From Ignavibacteria bacterium (GTDB lineage: Bacteria > Bacteroidota > Ignavibacteria > Tepidaquicellales > Tepidaquicellaceae): DNA of 64,000 nt. Shown piece by piece: positions 24,477 to 33,338 of the stretch. The stretch is from assembly GCA_036262055.1 (NCBI GenBank), contig DATAJP010000003.1, positions 248,001 through 312,000 on the forward strand. Direction: 5' to 3'. A program made the position numbers and the translations under genes. The stretch's first letter is position 1, and the number at the start of each line of letters is the position of its first letter. The notes under the pieces were generated by a model that worked only from the letters and a program-made list of their open reading frames with translations, did not search any database and was not told where the DNA came from.

Positions 24477-26762
24477 ATGAAATACATAAAATATTTACCA
24501 CTTTTAATAATAACATTACTTATTGGTTATTCTCTGGGTTTTAATTTTATATCTTCGGGTATTTTTACTCCCGTGCCGATACAGACAATCCAAACCAAAC
24601 AACCGGATTCATTGGCTCTTGGCAGAGACAGGTCAAACATCATTGATGACTCTGTAGAAATAGTATGCCGCATTGTTGCTCCTTCAAGAGTATCACCGGC
24701 TCATAATGACCAGAGAACTCTTTTAAGAGGACAAAATAGTTATACTGCCTATGTTCAGGACACTGCTAACGGCTTATTTGGAGGTCTTGTCATCAGACAG
24801 GGCACAAGAGGTCCTGCAACTTTGCTTGATCAAATGGATACAGGGCAAGTTATAAGAGTTCGCGGTGTTGTTCAGGAATTTTGGGGAACAGGAACGCCAC
24901 CTGCGTCAAACTCAGGTTGGTTAACTCAGCTTGCCATCGATACTGCAGTTGGTTACACTGTAACACCAATCGGAGCAGCAACAAAAAGACCTACTCCTAA
25001 ACTTGTTAACATAACCGATTTTGCAAACGGTGATTATCCGAACGGCGGAACGATAAATTACATCGATGGAGAAAAATATGAAGGTATGTATGTTGAAATA
25101 AGAAACGTCACTGTTGCCTCCGGCATTGCAAACAGACAACCATGGAGCATTGTTGATGCCAATGGAAATAAATTATACATGAGAGATTTTTCGAATTTCT
25201 TCACGACTGACCCTGCGCAGACTCTTGATACCGGTTACAGACATCCGAGTTTCGGAACGCCCGTTAATTATATACGGGGAGTTATTATCAACGCAAACAA
25301 TGAAGGGGCATTTGGAACTCAGATTCCTTATGCAATCGTTCCGATTTATCCGAATGATTTAAGTTTGGGAAATACTCCTCCGATTATTGCAAACCCTTCA
25401 AGAAATCCCGGTGTACCGACTCCTTCAAATAATGTTCTGGCAACTTGTTCAATTACGGATGATGGAAGCATTACAAGCGCACAACTACTTTATAGAGTTA
25501 ACAGAGGTCCTTATACAACCGTAACAATGGGAGCCGCAGGAAACATATACAGCGGAACAATCCCGCAACAGCCGTTGGGTTCTTTAGTTGAATATATTTT
25601 CAGAGCGCAGGATAATTCAGGCGGTGTGAGAATTTTACCACAGGATAGCGCGAAGTCAAAACTTTTTTACTTTGTAAAATCAAGCGATTCATTATCAATA
25701 CAGGACGTTCAATATTGTCCTAACAACGGAGGACGTTCGGCCTATGAAAACTTCGATGTCCGCGGAGTTGAGGGAATTGTAACTGCAGATACAAGTGACA
25801 TCAGAGCATTCAGTTATTCAGGCGCAGGCGGCACACAAACCTCACCACGCAGGGTTTATATTCAAAACGGAACAGGTCCATGGAGCGGTATCTGGATTTC
25901 TGGTGATGCAACTGACCCGCTTAAAAGAGGAGACCGAGTACGCGTAAAAGGAACAGTTCAGGAAAACTTCAGCGTCACAAGAATAAACGTTACTTCGGCA
26001 TCGAATGTTGTTGTATTGTCACAAAATAATCCTTTGCCTGATGTTCAGAATGTTACAACAGGTGAAATTGCGAACAACAAACAGGATGGTGACTCAACTA
26101 TTGAAAAATGGGAATCTGTCTTTATCAGATTTAATACACCTGTCGTTATAAGCTGTATAAATGCCGCTACGGGTATAGCGTGCACAACTCAGGAACCGCT
26201 TATCGATACAACATTCAGAAGAAACTTTGGTGAAATTTTGGTATATCAACCTGCTAATGCTGAAGCAAGAATTGAGCTTCAGGATGGCAACATAACATAC
26301 TCAAACAACTGGAATGGTCTTGGAAGCACACCGCCGAATACATTGCTTACAAAGAACGACAGCATATCGTTTGTTCAGGGAATTTTATATTTCTCATTTA
26401 GTAATTACAAAACCTGTCCAAGAAGAAATTCTGATTTCGGAACGATAACACCTGTCGGCATAAGCCATATTTCGGAAGTTGTTAACAATTATAAGCTTTC
26501 ACAAAATTATCCTAATCCGTTTAATCCAACGACAAGATTTAATTATTCATTGCCGACCGCTGCAAACGTAACCTTGAAAATTTATGATATTCTCGGCAGA
26601 GAAGTGCAGCAATTGGTAAATGGATTTAACCCGGCAGGAAGTTACATAGTTGAGTTCAATGCAACTGCACTTGCAAGCGGAGTTTATTTCTACAAGCTTG
26701 AAGCATTCGGAACAAACGGCACAAGATTCTCCGATACAAAGAGAATGATGCTTATAAAATAG
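24477..26762 (+). CDS. Secreted multi-domain OB-fold-like protein with T9SS sorting tail
   Basis: A signal peptide covers about residues 1-22. Two regions, residues ~60-200 ('YTAYVQDTANGLFGGLVIRQ', 'DTGQVIRVRGVVQEFWG') and ~420-560 ('GIWISGDATDPLKRGDRVRV'), look like OB-fold domains seen in extracellular nuclease and T9SS proteins. Between them is a beta-sandwich ('ATCSITDDGSITSAQLLYRV'). The C-terminus 'SQNYPNPFNPTTRFNYSL' to 'MMLIK' is a clear T9SS type A sorting domain. No catalytic site is visible, so a binding or structural surface role is the safe reading. It has 761 residues. Confidence 0.85.
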   Translation: MKYIKYLPLLIITLLIGYSLGFNFISSGIFTPVPIQTIQTKQPDSLALGRDRSNIIDDSVEIVCRIVAPSRVSPAHNDQRTLLRGQNSYTAYVQDTANGLFGGLVIRQGTRGPATLLDQMDTGQVIRVRGVVQEFWGTGTPPASNSGWLTQLAIDTAVGYTVTPIGAATKRPTPKLVNITDFANGDYPNGGTINYIDGEKYEGMYVEIRNVTVASGIANRQPWSIVDANGNKLYMRDFSNFFTTDPAQTLDTGYRHPSFGTPVNYIRGVIINANNEGAFGTQIPYAIVPIYPNDLSLGNTPPIIANPSRNPGVPTPSNNVLATCSITDDGSITSAQLLYRVNRGPYTTVTMGAAGNIYSGTIPQQPLGSLVEYIFRAQDNSGGVRILPQDSAKSKLFYFVKSSDSLSIQDVQYCPNNGGRSAYENFDVRGVEGIVTADTSDIRAFSYSGAGGTQTSPRRVYIQNGTGPWSGIWISGDATDPLKRGDRVRVKGTVQENFSVTRINVTSASNVVVLSQNNPLPDVQNVTTGEIANNKQDGDSTIEKWESVFIRFNTPVVISCINAATGIACTTQEPLIDTTFRRNFGEILVYQPANAEARIELQDGNITYSNNWNGLGSTPPNTLLTKNDSISFVQGILYFSFSNYKTCPRRNSDFGTITPVGISHISEVVNNYKLSQNYPNPFNPTTRFNYSLPTAANVTLKIYDILGREVQQLVNGFNPAGSYIVEFNATALASGVYFYKLEAFGTNGTRFSDTKRMMLIK

Positions 26763-26784
26763 TTTAAAGTTTATAAAAAATTTT

Positions 26785-26855
26785 TGTCATTCTGAGCGAA
26801 GCGAAGAATTCCCAAAAAAATGGGATTCTTCGTCGCTTTGCTCCTCAAAATGACA
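26785..26855. repeat. Family B inverted repeat, copy 1 (full hairpin)
   Basis: TGTCATTCTGAGCGAAGCGA leads to GAATTCCC, an A-rich loop, GGGATTCTTCGTCGC and a closing AAAATGACA: a nearly symmetrical 71-base palindrome. It lies between two same-strand genes, and its last ATG is in frame with the following lipoprotein. Confidence 0.85.
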
Positions 26856-26870
26856 CAATACAATCATTCA

Positions 26871-28232
26871 TTGAAACTAAGTTTTAAAAATATTTTTTTC
26901 TTTCTGTTTATAATCTCTGCTTGCATTGGATATTATTCTTGCAGTGAGTTAACAAATAATCCCATTGCGAATCAGCCACCGCAGACGCATATCACTTTAT
27001 ATCCTGACAGCATTATTGCTCCGGGTTCGACCTTAAGATGCATAAGCTGGTGGGGAGATGATGCTGATGGATTTATTGTCGGTTATAGAATTTCTTTTGA
27101 TTCAGTTAACTGGTCATTCACTACTGTCCAGGACAGTGCTTTTGTTTTGTCTATACAGGGCAAGGACAGCACATTTAATTTTTTTGCTGCTGCAGTTGAT
27201 GACAAAGGTCTTGTTGACCCGACTCCTGCATCAATGTTATACCCAACAATTAATACACCTCCAACCATGTCTTTTGATGCCAGCACAAGTATTCCCGATA
27301 CAACATTTCCGGTAGCTACATTCAAATGGAATGGCTTTGACCCTGACGGTATAGAAACCATTAAATATTATTACTGGTCATTAAACGATACGCTTAACTT
27401 TAAAAAAATTAATGGCAACATTAACATAATGACATTAACTGCTGATAGCGGACTTGCACTTGATGCCCGAAACGTTCTCTATATGAAAGCGCAGGACCAG
27501 GCAGGAGCATTCAGCCCGATTGTTAAAACTCCGTCTGATTCTTCACATTGGTATGTTAAAAAGAACACAGCTCGGATTTTATTGATAAAAGATGTTTCTC
27601 CGATTGATACTTTATATGCAAATCCTTATTATGGTATCGCCTTTGATACAATTAAATATGATGTTCTCGACATAAGATCACGCAATGGCGCTTTGGTACC
27701 AAAAATTGTTAATCCTATGTTTATAGAGACATTAAAATTGTTTGAGATAGTAATGTGGTCGGCAGGCTCAGGAAATGCTCGAGCGGCAAATCAATATTTA
27801 TCTGAGCAATTACCATTTTATCTTCAAAGTGGTGGTAAAGTCTTTTTTTCATCGGGGTTTAATACTTCATTTATAGTTCCTTTTGATAGCATTTATAATT
27901 TTGTTCCTATTGATAGTTTTACCTTCTGCACCATTCCATTTTATACTTCAGGAGCAAGAGATTTATATAATATTGATAAATCTTATCCTATAATAGGACC
28001 TAGCTCACCGACATTATATGTAAAAGGTATTAAAGTTCAGAAAAATATACCGGTGGTTTATAAACTTTATCATGGAAGCGGATGCTTTGATACAATTACA
28101 GTTGCAATAAAAGATGTTGCCGTAAATCCGAAAGTAATTTATATGTCAATCCCCGTTTTTAATTTTAACAGCAATCCGGAAAACTCAAAAGCATTATTCA
28201 GAAGAATATTTATTCAGGAATTTGGATATTAA
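26871..28232 (+). CDS. Surface lipoprotein with Fn3-like and Rossmann-like regions
   Basis: The lipoprotein leader has its lipobox cysteine in 'CIGYYSCSELTNNPI'. I place the start at TTG 26871, giving 'MKLSFKNIFFFLFIISAC'. Two upstream in-frame ATGs (26820 and 26850) lie inside a family B repeat and would add an odd N-terminus. Residues ~45-135 and ~140-230 look like beta-sandwich repeats ('WWGDDADGFIVGYRISFDS', 'FKWNGFDPDGIETIKYYYW'). The last third ('RILLIKDVSPIDTLYANPYY', 'LPFYLQSGGKVFFSSGF') resembles a GATase-like alpha/beta domain. The function is unknown. It precedes the TonB-dependent receptor. Confidence 0.72.
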   Translation: MKLSFKNIFFFLFIISACIGYYSCSELTNNPIANQPPQTHITLYPDSIIAPGSTLRCISWWGDDADGFIVGYRISFDSVNWSFTTVQDSAFVLSIQGKDSTFNFFAAAVDDKGLVDPTPASMLYPTINTPPTMSFDASTSIPDTTFPVATFKWNGFDPDGIETIKYYYWSLNDTLNFKKINGNINIMTLTADSGLALDARNVLYMKAQDQAGAFSPIVKTPSDSSHWYVKKNTARILLIKDVSPIDTLYANPYYGIAFDTIKYDVLDIRSRNGALVPKIVNPMFIETLKLFEIVMWSAGSGNARAANQYLSEQLPFYLQSGGKVFFSSGFNTSFIVPFDSIYNFVPIDSFTFCTIPFYTSGARDLYNIDKSYPIIGPSSPTLYVKGIKVQKNIPVVYKLYHGSGCFDTITVAIKDVAVNPKVIYMSIPVFNFNSNPENSKALFRRIFIQEFGY

Positions 28233-28265
28233 AATTTTAAATATAACTTTTACACGAATGAAAAA

Positions 28266-28307
28266 TTCCCCTCTTGAGAGGGGTGTCGCACAGCGACGGG
28301 GTGTGTT
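28266..28307 (+). repeat. Family C repeat, copy 1, at the 5' end of the receptor gene
   Basis: TCCCCTCTTGAGAGGGGTG followed by TCGCACAGCGACGGGGTGTG contains two palindromes. Its final GTG is in frame as a start of the TonB-dependent receptor. The second copy is at 11761. Confidence 0.8.
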
Positions 28308-31122
28308 AATTTTTTTATTCGTAACTATCTTATTTTTCATAACTAATTTTTCATTTGCTCAAACTGATTCCACTCAACTTGCAACGATGTATGGAAGAGT
28401 TTCGGATTCATCAGGAATTTATCTTGAGGGTGTTACAATAAAACTTAAAGGAACATATTTCGGAGGAGTTTCCGATTATGAAGGATTTTATGAAATTACA
28501 GGCATAAGTCCTGGCGCATATACAGTTGAAGTTTCTGCGATAGAATATAAAACTGTCGAATACACGGATATCCAGTTTCAGCCGGAAGAAAGAAAAGAGT
28601 TTAACATAGTATTAAGTTCATCTGCATTTTCTGTTGACCAGGAAATTGTTGTCATTGGTGACCGACCTTTACTTGATATTGAAGAAACTTCAAGTAAGCA
28701 TATTGTAACAAGTGATGATATTACTAAATCAATTGTAACAGATGTTAAGGACATTGTAACTCAACAAGCAGGAGTAGTAAAAAGCGACAATGAAATTTTT
28801 ATTCGCGGCGGAAGAAGCTATGAAAACTCATACTTACTCGATGGTGTATCTGTCCAGGACCCGCTTTCAGGAACGGGATTTGGTTTACAAATGTCCGCTA
28901 ATTCACTCGAAGAAGTCGAGGTTATAACAGGAGGTTATAATGCAGAATACGGACAGGCTACAAGCGGCGTGGTTAATGTCAGAACGAAAGAGGGAAGATA
29001 TGAACGGTATAATACTTACATTTCTTATAAGCGTGATAATTTTGGGTCATCGGTAAATTCCGGTACAAGTTTTAACACCGATATTTTCGAAATGAACCTC
29101 AGCGGACCTGAGCCAATTTCAAAATTTTTATTGAAATCATTAGGAGTGAATATTCCCGGTGAAATTACTTTCTTTGGAAATTTCTTTATGGGCTTTTCTG
29201 ACGGATATTATGTTAATACGACAGGTAAAAAAGCAAATCAACTGTATTCATCAACATTCGGAGGAACAAGGTTTGCTCCGCGTCAGGATAATAACTGGTA
29301 TTGGCTTGGAAAAATCACTTACCGCATCACTCCGCAAATGAAACTTGCGTATTCTTATAATCAATCCGTTTCGATAAATCAAAATTCTACTTCGCTTCAG
29401 TCAAATCTTGAATACGTTGAACCGTCTCCCGGTTATCAATATTTATTTCAGGATATTCTGGACAGCGCATTAACATATACATCGAATACAAATTTCAACA
29501 CAGTTACCTGGACGCATACTTTAAGCGCAAAAACGCTTTATGAATTAAAGCTTAACAGATTTTTTACTAAGATGAGAGCTGATGCAAACGGGAAAAACTG
29601 GGATGAGTATCAAGAACCGTTTGATATTGTTAAACCTCCTTTTGTTTATTATGAAATTGACAGCACGCATACGGGTATAATTCCCGGTGATGGATTTTAT
29701 GATGTTGGCAATCCTTTCACGTGGCACGACCATTTTGTTGAGGAGTATTCCATAAAAGGTGACTTAACACACAATTTTTCAACTACAAGCAAGCTAAAAA
29801 CAGGTTTTGAGTCGAGCTTTCAGGAAATGCAGTTAATTGATATTTATCAGCCTTGGGTAAAACCATTCGGATTGAATAATGATGTTTATAAAGTCTATCC
29901 TGCGTTCGGTGCATTTTACGGACAGCATAATCTTACGTTTAAGGGAATGATTTTGAATTACGGTTTACGATTCGATTATTGGTTTCCCGGTAAATTCGTG
30001 GATGATGCCGTTAATAATCCTGAAGTTGTTACGATTCCGGATGATGTCCGAAAAGCATATATGGAAGACACTTATGGTTTATTTGGTCAAAGATGGAAAG
30101 GAAGAATATCGCCGCGTGTCGGTATTTCGCATCCGATAACGGATAACCAGACTTTATTTTTTTCTTACGGACATTTTTCAAAACGTCCGAAGCCGCAGTT
30201 TATTTATGCTAAGCTCAATCCGCAAACCGCGAAGTCAACTTTCCAGAGGTTCGGAAATCCAAATCTAAATCCTGAAACAACAGTATCGTATGAGCTCGGG
30301 ATTAGAAATCAGTTTTCAAATGATGATGTTCTTACCATCACGGCATATTACAAAAATATTTATGATTACGTTGCGACCAGAAGCATAAGAATTAACAGCG
30401 GAAGATTAATAGGGCAGTCGTTTATTTCTTATTTCAATCAGGACTATGCAAGAACGCGAGGCATTGAAGTTGAATACAAAAAACGAATTGGTAAATGGTT
30501 CAGCAGTAAATTTAATTTCACATATTCTGTAGCAACAGGTAAAAGCTCAGGAGCTGATCAGGGCTATCTTGTAATCACAAGAGGCGCTCAGGAAACAATC
30601 ACAGAAAATTTTCTTAGCTGGGACAGACCTTTGCAGGCAAGCGCGAACCTGTATTTTCACATAGAAAAAAATAAACCATTATTTGGGTTTGCTCCTGGAA
30701 TCCTTGATGACATTAACATTAAATCCAGAATTTTCTTCCAGTCAGGCAAAAGGTATACTCAGCAAGTCAGAACCGGGACACTTGAAAACGGCAGACCTGA
30801 ATTCACTCCTGATTTTGACAATGTAAATGGCAAAGTTGCTGCAAACTGGTTCTATATGGATTTGGATTTTGAAAAGTATTTTACATTCTTAAACACGGAA
30901 GCAGCATTCACAATATCAATTTTAAATCTTTTTAATAACAGGAATTCGGATATTATAGACCCGGTAACTGGAAGTGCATATGAGTTCGGCGACCCAACTC
31001 CCAACAGCTGGAATGACCCTTTATACCCGGATTTACAGGCACCTTTAGAGCCGTATCCTTTTAGTCCGGCAAGATTTTCACCGCCAAGACAGATTTTATT
31101 TGGCTTGTCATTAAAAATATAA
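28303..31122 (+). CDS. TonB-dependent receptor with N-terminal carboxypeptidase-regulatory-like domain
   Basis: This is an outer-membrane receptor of about 940 residues. The start GTG 28303 gives a compact signal peptide 'MLIFLFVTILFFITNFSFAQ'. Longer readings (from 28222 or 28258) translate a dispersed repeat. A CarboxypepD_reg-like domain ('MYGRVSDSSGIYLEGVTIKL') precedes the plug, which has 'FIRGGRSYENSYLLDGVSVQ' and 'EVITGGYNAEYGQATSGVVN'. A large beta-barrel follows, with 'GNPNLNPETTVSYELGIRNQ' and a terminal strand ending 'FGLSLKI'. It resembles SusC-type receptors, but no SusD gene is adjacent; a lipoprotein precedes it and a PorV-like protein follows. Confidence 0.9.
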   Translation: MLIFLFVTILFFITNFSFAQTDSTQLATMYGRVSDSSGIYLEGVTIKLKGTYFGGVSDYEGFYEITGISPGAYTVEVSAIEYKTVEYTDIQFQPEERKEFNIVLSSSAFSVDQEIVVIGDRPLLDIEETSSKHIVTSDDITKSIVTDVKDIVTQQAGVVKSDNEIFIRGGRSYENSYLLDGVSVQDPLSGTGFGLQMSANSLEEVEVITGGYNAEYGQATSGVVNVRTKEGRYERYNTYISYKRDNFGSSVNSGTSFNTDIFEMNLSGPEPISKFLLKSLGVNIPGEITFFGNFFMGFSDGYYVNTTGKKANQLYSSTFGGTRFAPRQDNNWYWLGKITYRITPQMKLAYSYNQSVSINQNSTSLQSNLEYVEPSPGYQYLFQDILDSALTYTSNTNFNTVTWTHTLSAKTLYELKLNRFFTKMRADANGKNWDEYQEPFDIVKPPFVYYEIDSTHTGIIPGDGFYDVGNPFTWHDHFVEEYSIKGDLTHNFSTTSKLKTGFESSFQEMQLIDIYQPWVKPFGLNNDVYKVYPAFGAFYGQHNLTFKGMILNYGLRFDYWFPGKFVDDAVNNPEVVTIPDDVRKAYMEDTYGLFGQRWKGRISPRVGISHPITDNQTLFFSYGHFSKRPKPQFIYAKLNPQTAKSTFQRFGNPNLNPETTVSYELGIRNQFSNDDVLTITAYYKNIYDYVATRSIRINSGRLIGQSFISYFNQDYARTRGIEVEYKKRIGKWFSSKFNFTYSVATGKSSGADQGYLVITRGAQETITENFLSWDRPLQASANLYFHIEKNKPLFGFAPGILDDINIKSRIFFQSGKRYTQQVRTGTLENGRPEFTPDFDNVNGKVAANWFYMDLDFEKYFTFLNTEAAFTISILNLFNNRNSDIIDPVTGSAYEFGDPTPNSWNDPLYPDLQAPLEPYPFSPARFSPPRQILFGLSLKI

Positions 31123-31152
31123 AACTATAGGTATATTTAACTTAAATTAGAA

Positions 31153-32148
31153 TTGTATAAATTTCTTATAATATTGATAGTTGCATTATTCGTCTCAGGT
31201 AAAGCTGATGCTCAGCTTTTTCCTAACTTGGGAGGTCAAAGAGTCGGAACTGCGTCTCTACAATTCCTAAAAATTGGCAACGGTGCGCGTGGAACGGGCA
31301 TGGGTGAATCTTTCGTTGCTGTTTCCGACGATATATCATCTTTATATTGGAATCCCGCAGGGCTAACTGAATTTACTGAGAATGGTATAACCGCATCTTA
31401 TACTCAATGGTTTGTTGATACTCGTCTGCAATATTTTGGAGGAGTTTATCATTTCGGAGGTAATAACGCTGTTGGAATAAGCGTTAACTCTTTGCAAACC
31501 GAAAATATGAAAGTAACTACTGAGTTCCAGCCGTTCGGAACGGGTGATGAGTTCAGGTTTGCCGACTTGGCAATTGGTCTTTCATATGCACGGAAAATGA
31601 CTGAACAGTTTTCATTTGGATTTACAGTTAAATATGTAGAGGAAACACTTGGTTTACTGAAAATGAAAGGTGTAGTCGGAGATTTAGGAACGTTTTATAA
31701 AACAGGTCTTGGAACGACACGTTTTGCCGTTGTGATTGCTAATTTTGGAGGGCAAATTTCTCCTGCAGGCGAGGTAACTTTACCGGGCAACAGAACCGCA
31801 AATAATTTTCAGCAGTTTCCGCCGCCGACATTTTTCAGAATCGGTTTTGCGATGGAACCGTTTATGAATACAACGAACCGATTAACAACATCGATACAGC
31901 TTAACAGCCCTAATGATAATGCAGAGAACGTTAATTTTGGTTTTGAATATGCATATAAAGAATTTTTGTTTTTAAGAGGCGGATATAAATTCAATGTTGA
32001 CTCTGAAAATTTTTCGCTCGGAGCAGGCGTTAAACTGCCGATAACTTTTGCAATGGCTCATCTTGATTACTCAATTGCAAATTTTAAAGAGCTTGGATTA
32101 GCTCAAAGAATTTCTTTGAATTTATTATTTCCTGATTTTAGTCAATAA
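31153..32148 (+). CDS. PorV/PorQ (UPF0164)-like outer membrane protein
   Basis: This 331-residue beta-barrel protein has a signal peptide ending near 'KADAQLFPNLGG'. The family mark is 'ASLQFLKIGNGARGTGMGES', followed by 'VAVSDDISSLYWNPAGL'. Members include PorV, the T9SS shuttle that carries cargo to the attachment complex, and many paralogues without known roles. It could serve the secreted proteins encoded around it. It starts with TTG, 30 bases after the receptor gene, so the two are probably co-transcribed. Confidence 0.85.
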   Translation: MYKFLIILIVALFVSGKADAQLFPNLGGQRVGTASLQFLKIGNGARGTGMGESFVAVSDDISSLYWNPAGLTEFTENGITASYTQWFVDTRLQYFGGVYHFGGNNAVGISVNSLQTENMKVTTEFQPFGTGDEFRFADLAIGLSYARKMTEQFSFGFTVKYVEETLGLLKMKGVVGDLGTFYKTGLGTTRFAVVIANFGGQISPAGEVTLPGNRTANNFQQFPPPTFFRIGFAMEPFMNTTNRLTTSIQLNSPNDNAENVNFGFEYAYKEFLFLRGGYKFNVDSENFSLGAGVKLPITFAMAHLDYSIANFKELGLAQRISLNLLFPDFSQ

Positions 32149-32154
32149 ATAACT

Positions 32155-32179
32155 GTCATTTCTGCGAAGGTAGAAATCC
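32155..32179 (+). repeat. Family A repeat, copy 7 (diverged)
   Basis: GTC-ATTTCT-GCGAAGGT-AGAAAT-CC is changed on both arms so that pairing is kept. It lies 15 bases before the TTG start of the propeller lipoprotein. Confidence 0.65.
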
Positions 32180-32194
32180 ATATGTAAGAAACGT

Positions 32195-33277
32195 TTGAAA
32201 TTTAAATTATTAAATATTTTTATTTTCTGTACAATCTGCGGTTTAGTTTTAAATAGCTGCGGCGAGAAAACTGACCTTTCGCAATTCCCGATTACAACCG
32301 GCGGAACGGATACTACGTTTAATGATACGACTTATGTTCAGCAGTCACCTGATTGGACACAATTTAATCATCCCGAAGCATTGATTGTCGGAAAAGAACC
32401 TCTGCTTTATATCTCTGATACTAAAAATAACCGAGTTGTTCAGATGAATATTGCCGGTGGTGAAATTGGTTCGCTTAATATGCTCAATCCCAGAGCATTA
32501 GCACAGGATAATAATTTTGATTTACTTGTAATTGCGGATTCAGTAACTACCTTGAATGATACTATTAGCGTGGTATATAGAATTCAGCTTGTCAGCATCG
32601 GCGGCATAATATCAAACGCATCTAAACATGCTGTCATTACAAGTGATTTTGCGACACCAATTTCAAGCAGACGAAGAAGATTCACGGGAATTTCAACTTA
32701 TCCCGATAATTCATTTATAATAACCCGTGTAGGACCTGACAACGTCAGCCCTATTGACCCTGATAACGCACTCATAAAAGTAAAAGGTTTATTTAGTGTT
32801 CAGCAATATAATATTCTCACAGGATTTGCAACAACTGGCAATGGTATTTACTCAATTGAAAATACTTCAGCAATTTCAACAATTCCGAACAGCTCGACTG
32901 ATTTCATAATTACACGAAGCACGCCTGACTATGCCTTTAAAGTTGAATGGTTTGAATACGATAACGTGAACGGTGCTTATTTGCCAAAATTTTTACCTGA
33001 AGACAATGTTGATATTGTCCGCATTCAGTTAGGTCTGCCTCAGGACGTTACTCTCGATAACAGCAATAATGTCTATGTAATTGACTCCGATAGAGACTCA
33101 TTATATAAATTCTCAAACAGCGGACGTTTTAGAAGCGAATCATTCGGTGGAACGGGTAACGGACAGAATAAATTTAACAACCCGATGGGTGTGGCGTGGT
33201 TTAATAAAGTTTTATATATCGCTGATACTGATAATAATCGTGTAGTTCGGTTCAAACTCTCAACAGATTTAAATTAA
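32195..33277 (+). CDS. NHL-type beta-propeller lipoprotein
   Basis: The lipoprotein leader ends 'LVLNSCGEK' (lipobox cysteine near residue 22). The 360-residue protein contains propeller blades: 'PEALIVGKEPLLYISDTKNN', 'GLPQDVTLDNSNNVYVIDSD' and 'PMGVAWFNKVLYIADTDNNR'. NHL-like propellers bind proteins, sugars or nucleic acids, and this one gives no hint of its ligand. The start is TTG. It lies 46 bases after the PorV-like gene and may be a surface partner in the same unit. Confidence 0.8.
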   Translation: MKFKLLNIFIFCTICGLVLNSCGEKTDLSQFPITTGGTDTTFNDTTYVQQSPDWTQFNHPEALIVGKEPLLYISDTKNNRVVQMNIAGGEIGSLNMLNPRALAQDNNFDLLVIADSVTTLNDTISVVYRIQLVSIGGIISNASKHAVITSDFATPISSRRRRFTGISTYPDNSFIITRVGPDNVSPIDPDNALIKVKGLFSVQQYNILTGFATTGNGIYSIENTSAISTIPNSSTDFIITRSTPDYAFKVEWFEYDNVNGAYLPKFLPEDNVDIVRIQLGLPQDVTLDNSNNVYVIDSDRDSLYKFSNSGRFRSESFGGTGNGQNKFNNPMGVAWFNKVLYIADTDNNRVVRFKLSTDLN

Positions 33278-33294
33278 TAAATAAATTGCAGGAA

Positions 33295-33320
33295 GTCATT
33301 CCCGCGAAAGCGGGAATCCC
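33295..33320 (+). repeat. Family A repeat, copy 8
   Basis: GTC-ATTCCC-GCGAAAGC-GGGAAT-CCC, 18 bases before the TTG start of the following membrane protein gene. Confidence 0.85.
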
Positions 33321-33338
33321 ATTCTGTTCAAAAACCTT

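Noticed and set aside
26820-26870. N-terminal extension of the lipoprotein from ATG 26820
   Set aside because: It translates a dispersed repeat and precedes a complete lipoprotein signal that starts at TTG 26871.
28222-28302. Long N-terminus of the TonB-dependent receptor
   Set aside because: The first 27 codons include a family C repeat and precede a complete signal peptide starting at GTG 28303.
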